Part shown: positions 6,063 to 11,617 of the stretch, piece by piece
Layout: every line of letters begins with the position of its first letter
Numbering within the stretch: position 1 is the first letter of the stretch
Assembly: GCA_028685295.1 (NCBI GenBank)
Contig: JAQUEL010000064.1
Location: forward strand, 1 to 11,617
DNA: 11,617 nt
Direction: 5' to 3'
Source: a bacterium
GTDB taxonomy: Bacteria > UBP13 > UBA5359
Notes under the pieces: generated by a model
Databases searched by the model: none
Seen by the model: the letters and a program-made list of their open reading frames with translations, nothing else
Told to the model about the DNA's origin: nothing
Position numbers and translations under genes: made by a program

Positions 6063-8690
6063 TCATTTAGGAAAAAAAATGTCAAAAGACCGAATTTATT
6101 ACTTAAAATTTCCAGCATCTTATCTTTATATATAATCCCGCTGCTTTTAGTTATACCGGGTATCTCGGGAGCGGAAATACTTGAGGAGCGGGTCGAGATC
6201 AGGCGTAACCCGGAAAAGAGATATATAGAGGGCGAGGTTCTTATCAAACTCAAAGGCGGTGGAGATCAGGAGATAAGTGCGCTTAGCCGTCGTTACCAGG
6301 TATCTCCATCCTCCTGTTCCAGACAGGTAGGGCTGCATCGCGTCAAACTGGCGGATGGTCTGAGTGTGCCCAAAGCAGTCAAGTTATTATCCAAAGACCC
6401 GTCAGTAGAGTATGCCGAGCCTAATTACGTGGCTCGAATATTCTCCGTTCCCAACGATACTTACTACAATTCCCAATGGTCATTGCAAAGCATAAAAGCC
6501 GTTAAGGGTTGGGATATCAGCGTCGGCAACGCTGATATTAAGGTAGGTGTGGTTGATACCGGCGTGCAATATGATCACCCGGACCTGAAGGGACAGGTAA
6601 TAAACGGTTATAATTTTGTCAATGAGAACAATCGGCCAATGGACGATCATGGCCACGGCACTCATGTGGCCGGTATCATTGCTGCGGCTACCAATAACAA
6701 CCTCGGTATTGCAGGGTTAAACTGGAAGTGCAGCATAATTCCCATCAAAGCACTTGATAGTGGCGGAGCCGGCAGCTATGAGAATATTATCAGAGGCATA
6801 ACTTATGCTGTGGATAACGGCGCCAGAGTTATAAATATGAGCCTTGGAGGCTATGCCTATTCCCAGGCACTCAAAGATGCCGTGGATTATGCCCTGAAAA
6901 GAAACTGTCTTGTAGTGGCGGCAGCCGGCAACGAATCCACCAGCCAGGTAAGCTATCCTGCCGGCTTCCCAGGCGTGATTGCCGTAGCCTCCACAGATCA
7001 AGCAGATAACCACTCCTATTTCTCCAATTATGGGCCTTATATCTCAGTGGCTGCGCCGGGTCAATCCATACTGAGTACCTTTATCAGCGGGCAATACAGG
7101 TATCTTTCAGGAACATCCATGGCCACTCCGCATGTCGCCGGATTAGCAGCCTTGCTGCTGTCCAAAAATCCTTATCTGTCGCCGGCAGAGATTAAAGCCG
7201 TTATCGAGCAGACGGCTGATGATCTCGGCACTCCCGGTCGTGATGATTTCTATGGTAACGGGCGCATCAACATTACCAAGGCGCTGGAGACTCTCTCCAT
7301 ACCCGGAGATTTATCACTGAGGTCTGTTGCGCCGGATCAGGCTGTTCAGGATTCCTCTATCAATATTGAAGTGACCGGCAGCGGTTTCACCAGTGCTGTT
7401 GCACTCTATTTGATTTATGAAGACAAGAGGCTGGCTGCCGGTGATATAACCGTATCTAGTCCCTTGAAGATGACGGCCAGGCTGAATTTAAAGGGTATTC
7501 CCACAGGCACCTGGGCACTGGAGGCGGTAGATGGTGCTAGCGGGAAGAGAGCAACACTGGCTGGGGCTTTGACTATCAGGAAAGATATGTCGATGGCGCC
7601 ATCCGCCTGGCCCACAGAGAGCGGAGACAGATACAGGCGTAACAGCACGGCCGCTTCCGCTATTAACGGCAATCAGGTGGTTCCGGTATACAATACTAAC
7701 CTTCTTATGACCGAACCCGTTGTAGATATCGACGGTACCATATATATAACGCAGAACGACGGTACTATTGCTGCTTTAGATTGCGACGGCAGGCTGAAAT
7801 GGCGGAGCAGCCTGGGAGCTCGGCCGTCAGGAACTCCCAGCATATCTGCCGGGGGGCTTATTTATGTTGGTACGGAGGATGGACGACTTCACGCCTTCAG
7901 CCGCAGCGGTGATAAGATCTGGGTGGCGAAGATTGTTTCATACTCCGAAGATCTCTTCCCGCCGCAGCCGGTCGGAACAGCGCCCGGCATAGGTACCGAC
8001 GGCACAATCTATCTCGGTTCCGATGACTGGCATATTTACTGCGTCTCTTCGGATGGAAAGCCTCAATGGAGCTATCTTACCGGAGGTAAAGTCCGCTCAT
8101 CTCCAGCCGTGGCCACTGATGGCACAATATATATAGGCTCTTCTGATTGGGGGCTATATGCCCTGCACCCGGACGGAACTTCTGTCTGGAAGACCAGCGT
8201 TTTGGGTTTTGAAATAGATGCGGCATATTTCACTTATGGACCTATATATGCTTCTCCCGTGCTTGGAGCAGATAGCGTGATCTATCTGGCCTCATCCGAC
8301 GGCTATATATATGCTGTCGCGCCCAGTGGAGAGACTATCTGGGAAGATGCGCTGGATGGGCCTATTATGGCGACGCCGGCACTGGATAGTAAAGGCAGAC
8401 TCTACGTGGTCACCGCCAAAGGCAGCGTGGCCGCTTTTAACCAGGGAGGAGAGAAGGCCTGGCAGGTCAGGTTGGGAGATGGAGATCTGGCATCCCCGGT
8501 TGTTACCACTGATAGTGTACTCTATGTGGCAGATAGAAGGGGGATCATTTATGCACTTGCAGCGGCCACCGGAAAGCTGTTGTGGAGACAATCTCTATCC
8601 TCTTCGCTGATAGGAAAGGGCCCCGCTGTAAATAACGACGGAGCCCTTTTGGTCTCTACACTGAAAGGCCTGATAAAGATTCCCAAATAA
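6054..8690 (+). CDS. Secreted subtilisin-family (S8) serine protease with IPT/TIG-like and PQQ-like beta-propeller domains
   Basis: This is an 878-residue exported endopeptidase. Domains: basic N-terminus and hydrophobic segment 14-38 with cleavage likely after GISGA (40); fervidolysin/inhibitor-type propeptide about 57-126, containing EGEVLIKLKGG and DPSVEYAEPNYV; peptidase S8 domain about 140-412; IPT/TIG-like beta-sandwich about 418-508; and a propeller from about 519 to the end. The catalytic triad is D168 (VVDTGV), H201 (HGTHVAG) and S355 (GTSMATPHVAG), with oxyanion N293 (AAGNE); all are present, so an active enzyme is expected. The propeller shows eight repeats of the form 'P-x-V-x-x-DGTIY-x-G-x-DG-x-YA-x-x-x-x-G-x-x-x-W'; the last lacks its Trp strand, which the N-terminal W519-PTESGD strand may complete. 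There is no sortase signal, S-layer motif or C-terminal membrane segment. AAGGAGGT (6041-6048) sets the start. The PrcB-domain gene lies just upstream. Confidence 0.92.
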   Translation: MATSFRKKNVKRPNLLLKISSILSLYIIPLLLVIPGISGAEILEERVEIRRNPEKRYIEGEVLIKLKGGGDQEISALSRRYQVSPSSCSRQVGLHRVKLADGLSVPKAVKLLSKDPSVEYAEPNYVARIFSVPNDTYYNSQWSLQSIKAVKGWDISVGNADIKVGVVDTGVQYDHPDLKGQVINGYNFVNENNRPMDDHGHGTHVAGIIAAATNNNLGIAGLNWKCSIIPIKALDSGGAGSYENIIRGITYAVDNGARVINMSLGGYAYSQALKDAVDYALKRNCLVVAAAGNESTSQVSYPAGFPGVIAVASTDQADNHSYFSNYGPYISVAAPGQSILSTFISGQYRYLSGTSMATPHVAGLAALLLSKNPYLSPAEIKAVIEQTADDLGTPGRDDFYGNGRINITKALETLSIPGDLSLRSVAPDQAVQDSSINIEVTGSGFTSAVALYLIYEDKRLAAGDITVSSPLKMTARLNLKGIPTGTWALEAVDGASGKRATLAGALTIRKDMSMAPSAWPTESGDRYRRNSTAASAINGNQVVPVYNTNLLMTEPVVDIDGTIYITQNDGTIAALDCDGRLKWRSSLGARPSGTPSISAGGLIYVGTEDGRLHAFSRSGDKIWVAKIVSYSEDLFPPQPVGTAPGIGTDGTIYLGSDDWHIYCVSSDGKPQWSYLTGGKVRSSPAVATDGTIYIGSSDWGLYALHPDGTSVWKTSVLGFEIDAAYFTYGPIYASPVLGADSVIYLASSDGYIYAVAPSGETIWEDALDGPIMATPALDSKGRLYVVTAKGSVAAFNQGGEKAWQVRLGDGDLASPVVTTDSVLYVADRRGIIYALAAATGKLLWRQSLSSSLIGKGPAVNNDGALLVSTLKGLIKIPK

Positions 8691-8692
8691 CC

Positions 8693-8774
8693 AACCTGCA
8701 AACGCACCCGGATACCCAAACGATCCGCTTAACTTGCAAAGGTGCTTAAATCCCGAGCAACTAACCTGCACTCC
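8693..8774. repeat. Intergenic repeat cluster 2 (ACYTGCA family)
   Basis: AACCTGCAAACGCAC (8693-8707), CCGCTTAACTTGCAAA (8725-8740), AAATCCCGA (8748-8756) and AACCTGCACTCC (8763-8774) fill almost the whole gap between two convergent genes. The last copy overlaps the Spy-like stop codon. These are the same modules as at 4965-5083, in a different order. No terminator hairpin is apparent in this gap. Confidence 0.6.
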
Positions 8775-9424
8775 TACTTCTGTTGCATTTCCTTCATGGC
8801 AGCAGCCAGCTTGTTCTGCTGTTCCGGAGTAAGGACTGCAGTTATCTTCTTTGCGCTCTCCCGGCGCACAGCGTTGATCTTATCGCGAAGAGCCTTACGG
8901 TCGTTACTCTTCTCCTTACGCAAAGCATTGATTTTTTCTTCGCCTTCTTGGGCGATCTTCTCTATCTGTTTTATCTGCTTGTCAGACAATCCCAGCGTCT
9001 TTTTAAGTCGGCCGGTTATTACGGCTGTATTTACCCCGCCCGGTCTCATCTGCCCCCGCATTTTCCGCATATTAGCGGACATCTTCTCTTTCTGCTCCGA
9101 AGTGAGAAGGGCATTGATCTTTTCCCGCATGCTTCTGGATAAGCCCATTACCTTCTCTCTAGCTTCCTCTTTTGATAGACCGCTCTCCTGAACATCTTTA
9201 ATTTCATCCGCAAATTCTTTGCGGATCTGCTCCATTTTGGCCTTCTGGTCCTCGGTCAGGTTCAGTCCGTCGTAGGCTCTTTCCATCCACTGCATAGATC
9301 GCATATTCCAGCTATGCTGATTGTCGGGTCCAGCGGCAGGCTTATTATTATCCGCCGCGAAGGCTATTCCAGTCACACTCGACAGCAGCAACATTACTGT
9401 TGTCAGCAGAATGAATCTTTTCAT
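8774..9424 (-). CDS. Spy/CpxP-like LTxxQ-motif exported protein (third gene of cluster)
   Basis: This 216-residue, strongly charged, helix-rich protein has a signal peptide (hydrophobic 4-20, cleavage likely after AFA23). It carries four LTxxQ-type motifs: L56-TEDQ, L107-TSEQ, L146-SDKQ and L198-TPEQ. The pairs 56/107 and 146/198 belong to two similar halves, each running from an L-x-LTxxQ helix to a KIN/KIT...LTxEQ helix. Spy and CpxP of Gram-negative bacteria are about 140-165-residue periplasmic chaperones with two such motifs that form cradle-like dimers. This protein looks like two units in one chain. In a Gram-positive host it would act between membrane and wall. It starts 14 bases after the preceding gene, with AAGGGGG overlapping that gene's stop codon, so the genes are one operon. 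The chaperone role is inferred; metal binding is another possibility in this family. Confidence 0.8.
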   Translation of the reverse strand: MKRFILLTTVMLLLSSVTGIAFAADNNKPAAGPDNQHSWNMRSMQWMERAYDGLNLTEDQKAKMEQIRKEFADEIKDVQESGLSKEEAREKVMGLSRSMREKINALLTSEQKEKMSANMRKMRGQMRPGGVNTAVITGRLKKTLGLSDKQIKQIEKIAQEGEEKINALRKEKSNDRKALRDKINAVRRESAKKITAVLTPEQQNKLAAAMKEMQQK

Positions 9425-9438
9425 TGTATCAGGCCCCC

Positions 9439-10026
9439 TTAATAGGTCTGTTTTCGTTCCCTTTCCGCTCTCGGCCCGGCATCCTTTTTGATTTGTTCCA
9501 GTTTTCGGCGCTGTTCGGCAGTCAGCACCTGCATTATGCGCTGCTTGCTTTCATTGTTGATTTTTTCGATCTGTTTTATCTGTTTATCGGAAAGCTTCAG
9601 TTCCTTACGGAAGCGGATGATTGTTGCATCTGTGCCTCCGTTATGGCGGCTCCTACGCTCTCCAGCCTGCTTTATGGCGGCGGCTCTTATCTCCCGCTGC
9701 TTAGGTGTCAAAACACTGTTTATCTTACTCTGCATATCTTTATTAAGATTAGCTAACCTCTCCTGCTTCTGTTTATCGCTCAGGTTGCTCTTGCGTATGC
9801 GCTCAGCTTTAATTGCAAAATCTTTACGGATCTCTTTAATCTTGCTCTTTTGCTTCTCTGTTAAATTCAGTTTGTCAAAGGCGCTCTGTCTTCGCTGCAT
9901 AGGCTGCTGCACACTCCGGCCAGGCCGTCTGGGAACGGCCGGCCCCTTGTTATTGCCCGTAGCCAGGGCCATGCCGGATATGCCCAGCAGCAAGAGGGCG
10001 ATTATCAGTAAAATAGATTTTTTCAT
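9439..10026 (-). CDS. Spy/CpxP-like LTxxQ-motif exported protein (second gene of cluster)
   Basis: This is a 195-residue paralogue of the neighbour at 8774-9424. The signal peptide has a hydrophobic core at 5-20 and a likely cut after ALA22. Motifs are L55-TEKQ, L106-TPKQ, L145-SDKQ and L168-TAEQ. The stretch LSDKQIKQIEKI is identical to that in its neighbour, marking a recent common origin. Very high Lys/Arg content gives a strongly basic protein ending RAERERKQTY. I place the start at ATG 10026 rather than ATG 10032, because GGGAGG (10034-10039, minus strand) is 1 base from the upstream ATG but 7 bases from this one. It lies 30 bases downstream of the first gene of the cluster. The function is by family: an envelope chaperone or stress protein. 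As in the neighbour, two LTxxQ units appear fused. Confidence 0.8.
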   Translation of the reverse strand: MKKSILLIIALLLLGISGMALATGNNKGPAVPRRPGRSVQQPMQRRQSAFDKLNLTEKQKSKIKEIRKDFAIKAERIRKSNLSDKQKQERLANLNKDMQSKINSVLTPKQREIRAAAIKQAGERRSRHNGGTDATIIRFRKELKLSDKQIKQIEKINNESKQRIMQVLTAEQRRKLEQIKKDAGPRAERERKQTY

Positions 10027-10056
10027 CTTCATTCCTCCCAGCTATCTTTTTTTATT

Positions 10057-10521
10057 TTACGGCTGATCCGCCGGTTTCTCTGTTTTTATGCTCGGCCCCT
10101 TTTCGGCGTCTTCTCTGTTCCTTCTTTGCTCCATTTTCTGCTTAAACTTTTGCTGTTGTTCAGGAGTATAGACCTTATTATTTTTAAAGTGTCCTTTCAT
10201 ATGCGTCATGATCCCGCTTCTTATTCCATGTTGTCTCAGCATCGGCATGGCGGCTGCCTTTCCATATCGTCCCCGGTGCTTTGCCGAAAAGAAAGAGGGT
10301 TTTCGGCATGTATACCGGTTATTCCCTTTACGGATGCTATTCCATCCGCATTGTGAATTAGTGACGCAATTGTGCTTATTCTGCCGCTGATATCGATATC
10401 TGCAGCGCTGCCCGATATGCCGGAACGGCTTTTTAGTATTGCCGGCAGCTTCGGCAAAAACGGCTCCAGTTACGCCTATAAGCAGAAGACCGGCCATCAA
10501 CAATACCACTAAACGTTTCAA
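10057..10521 (-). CDS. Spy/CpxP-like exported protein, first gene of cluster, probable internal frame disturbance
   Basis: This 154-residue reading frame starts at TTG (10519-10521), with AGGAG (10531-10535) 9 bases upstream. A clear signal peptide (MKRLVVLLMAGLLLIGVTGAVFA, 1-23) is followed by AEAAGNTKKP. Residues about 34-85 are rich in Arg, Cys, Asn and aromatic residues and look out of frame. The neighbouring minus-strand frame over about 10290-10430 reads a far more ordinary polypeptide (for example SAADIDISGRIS and VKGITGIHAENP). The C-terminal part, about 86-154, again looks genuine and holds one LTxxQ-like motif, Y118-TPEQ-QQKFKQKMEQ. Runs of five A near 10430-10434 and of four T near 10287-10290 (minus strand) bound the odd stretch, which fits two compensating indels, either real or from sequencing. 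Only the ends of this protein are trustworthy. Confidence 0.6.
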   Translation of the reverse strand: MKRLVVLLMAGLLLIGVTGAVFAEAAGNTKKPFRHIGQRCRYRYQRQNKHNCVTNSQCGWNSIRKGNNRYTCRKPSFFSAKHRGRYGKAAAMPMLRQHGIRSGIMTHMKGHFKNNKVYTPEQQQKFKQKMEQRRNREDAEKGPSIKTEKPADQP

Positions 10522-10544
10522 AACTCTCAGCTCCTAAGATATTA

Positions 10545-10590
10545 ATTATAGTGCCCTAACGTTGATATCATGGCACTGTACCGTATACGG
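10545..10590 (-). promoter_or_regulatory. Candidate promoter and operator region of the Spy-like cluster
   Basis: On the minus strand, TATAAT (10545-10550) lies about 24 bases upstream of the TTG start, but no TTGACA-like box sits 16-18 bases further up. Around it are the inverted repeat AGTGCC (10550-10555) / GGCACT (10572-10577) and the perfect palindrome CCGTATACGG (10581-10590). A good -10 without a -35, next to dyad sites, suggests an activator-dependent or otherwise controlled promoter. The AraC-type gene just upstream is one candidate regulator, but nothing proves it. Confidence 0.45.
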
Positions 10591-10659
10591 AAATATAATA
10601 TGGAAGGTTTCAATGCGTATGCAAGCGAGTATATATAGAGCTTTTGGAGAATTGGCTCA

Positions 10660-11556
10660 TTATCGACCAATAACCACGCTTGAAGAGGGCCTTTCGGAAC
10701 GTTGGCGAAATTCACGGGGGGTACTGCCGAAGCGTTTGCGAAACTGGCGAGAGAAGAAATTGCTGTCCGTAAAGCCTGTTTGAAAGGCAATCTCGGTAAT
10801 AGTTAAATCCGTATGGCGTAACAGCGCAGAGGCCTTCTCCAGACGCCGGCAGATCACATACTCCATCGGCGATAATCTCAGAGCGGCACGAAAGGCTCGG
10901 TGCAGGGTGCTGACCGATACTCCGGCAATCCGAGCAAGTTGTTCCAATGTCAGGGCCTCTGATGTTTGTTGTTCGATATAGCTCATGACTCTTCCCAGCT
11001 TGAGCCATTGCCACAGTTCCGGGATGGCTATGCAGGCATAGCGCCGTGACAGGAAGACAATAGCCTGAAAGAAGAGACTGGTGGCCATCCCCCGGTATCC
11101 GGGCTGATGCCCGTCGAGCTCTTCGGTTATCTGTTCCAAAATGCAGCTGATCTCATCCAGATCGGATTGAGGCAGGGTGAGGTAGTGGTGTGCAGAGCCG
11201 GACACTCCCCTGATACCCGGCTCCAGAGAGAAGAGAGCATGGTAAGCCGGAAGCTTATAAAGATCGCTTGCCGGCAAGTTCAGCTTTGAAATATCGAATA
11301 ATACATTATAGATTTCCAACTGCTTGCAATCCTCATAGGTATGCTCGGAGCCGCTCAATATCACAAAAACGTCTCCAGCAGCAATTGGGTAATTATTGCC
11401 GTTTATATGGTGTCGGCCGTATCCGGCCGACACCACCACCAGTTCATAGAAGTCATGGGTATGCATTTCAAGCCGATCATCGGCTTTTGTACGAAAGACG
11501 GCCAAAGGCATTCCCGTTTTGGAGAAATATTCTTGTCCGCGAAGATGGTAGACCAT
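10660..11556 (-). CDS. AraC-family transcriptional regulator, RhaS/RhaR-like layout
   Basis: This is a 298-residue cytoplasmic DNA-binding protein of usual family length. Residues about 15-95 form a cupin-like sensing domain with H32-THDFYELV, G-x-H, Y56-PIAAGDVFVI and the NVLF segment typical of the AraC_binding domain in RhaS/RhaR-like proteins. The C-terminal pair of helix-turn-helix units is clear: LTLEQLARIAGVSVSTLHRAF (202-222) and LTITEIAFQTGFTDSNFFSRQFRKRFGSTPREFR (251-284), the latter being the AraC signature. The ligand is probably a sugar, but the sequence does not say which. It lies upstream of the Spy-like cluster on the same strand with a 138-base gap. The start MVYHLRGQEYF matches the usual opening of clostridial relatives. 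No Shine-Dalgarno precedes it and a promoter lies directly upstream, so translation may be leaderless. Confidence 0.92.
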   Translation of the reverse strand: MVYHLRGQEYFSKTGMPLAVFRTKADDRLEMHTHDFYELVVVSAGYGRHHINGNNYPIAAGDVFVILSGSEHTYEDCKQLEIYNVLFDISKLNLPASDLYKLPAYHALFSLEPGIRGVSGSAHHYLTLPQSDLDEISCILEQITEELDGHQPGYRGMATSLFFQAIVFLSRRYACIAIPELWQWLKLGRVMSYIEQQTSEALTLEQLARIAGVSVSTLHRAFRAALRLSPMEYVICRRLEKASALLRHTDLTITEIAFQTGFTDSNFFSRQFRKRFGSTPREFRQRSERPSSSVVIGR

Positions 11557-11562
11557 GACAAG

Positions 11563-11591
11563 ATAATGCTATTATTTGACCTGATTGTCAA
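11563..11591 (-). promoter_or_regulatory. Promoter of the AraC-type gene with overlapping inverted repeat
   Basis: On the minus strand, a perfect TTGACA (11586-11591) is 17 bases from CATTAT (11563-11568, 4/6 match). Transcription would begin at about 11556-11557, i.e. at the ATG itself. The -35 box is one arm of the inverted repeat TTGAC-N6-GTCAA (11576-11591), a possible operator. The bases from 11592 to the window end show no gene. Confidence 0.5.
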
Positions 11592-11617
11592 GGATATCGA
11601 TAAAAGAGGCTGCTAAT

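Noticed and set aside
9488-10066. Long plus-strand frame opposite the second Spy-like gene
   Set aside because: Cys/Leu/Arg/Ser-rich antisense shadow of a Lys/Arg/Gln-rich gene. The minus-strand frame has a signal peptide, LTxxQ motifs and a good ribosome binding site.
10236-10457. Alternative-frame minus-strand ORF inside the first Spy-like gene as an independent overlapping gene
   Set aside because: It would start at an internal TTG with no ribosome binding site, and it fits better as the true centre of a frame-disturbed gene.
10571-10590. Sigma-54 promoter beginning TGGCAC
   Set aside because: The required TTGC element is absent at the fixed distance (the bases there read CGTA), and the site faces away from the Spy-like genes.

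Overview
The window looks like a stretch of chromosome from an anaerobic Firmicute of the Clostridia type. The reasons are near-balanced base composition, strong AGGAGG-type ribosome binding sites, a DUF1540 mini-protein, an acetylxylan esterase of the thermophilic-clostridial kind, and an encapsulin-type ferritin-like protein. This is an inference from protein resemblance; no rRNA or other phylogenetic marker is present.

Layout, left to right. (1) 1-177, minus: the first 59 codons of an acetylxylan esterase / cephalosporin-C deacetylase. A divergent regulatory gap follows, with a good minus-strand promoter and a GTATAA/TTATAC inverted repeat. (2) 332-3408, plus: a small PilZ-like protein whose c-di-GMP motif is degenerate, coupled by 2 bases to an 887-residue P-type (P2A, calcium-type) ATPase; a GC-rich hairpin ends the unit. 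(3) 3463-4896, minus: a D-2-hydroxyacid dehydrogenase followed by an encapsulated-ferritin-like protein, with no encapsulin in the window. (4) 4897-5221: a gene-free gap holding one cluster of short repeats; a second cluster made of the same modules lies at 8693-8774. (5) 5222-8690, plus: a 50-residue DUF1540 protein, a secreted PrcB-domain protein, and an 878-residue secreted subtilase carrying a probable IPT/TIG-like domain and an eight-repeat PQQ-like beta-propeller. The subtilase start codon and Shine-Dalgarno lie inside an inverted repeat. (6) 8774-10521, minus: three tandem Spy/CpxP-like (LTxxQ) exported proteins, the first-transcribed one apparently frame-damaged. (7) 10660-11556, minus: an AraC-family regulator of RhaS/RhaR layout whose promoter sits so close to its ATG that the mRNA may be leaderless.

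The most promising system is the PrcB-domain protein / subtilase-propeller pair. It resembles in outline the PrcB-PrtP (dentilisin) protease complex of Treponema denticola, but here the PrcB partner lacks a lipobox and the protease carries a propeller. The Spy-like cluster next to it, whose two intact members each contain two LTxxQ units in tandem, suggests that this region serves protein quality or processing outside the membrane. That link is inference from proximity only.
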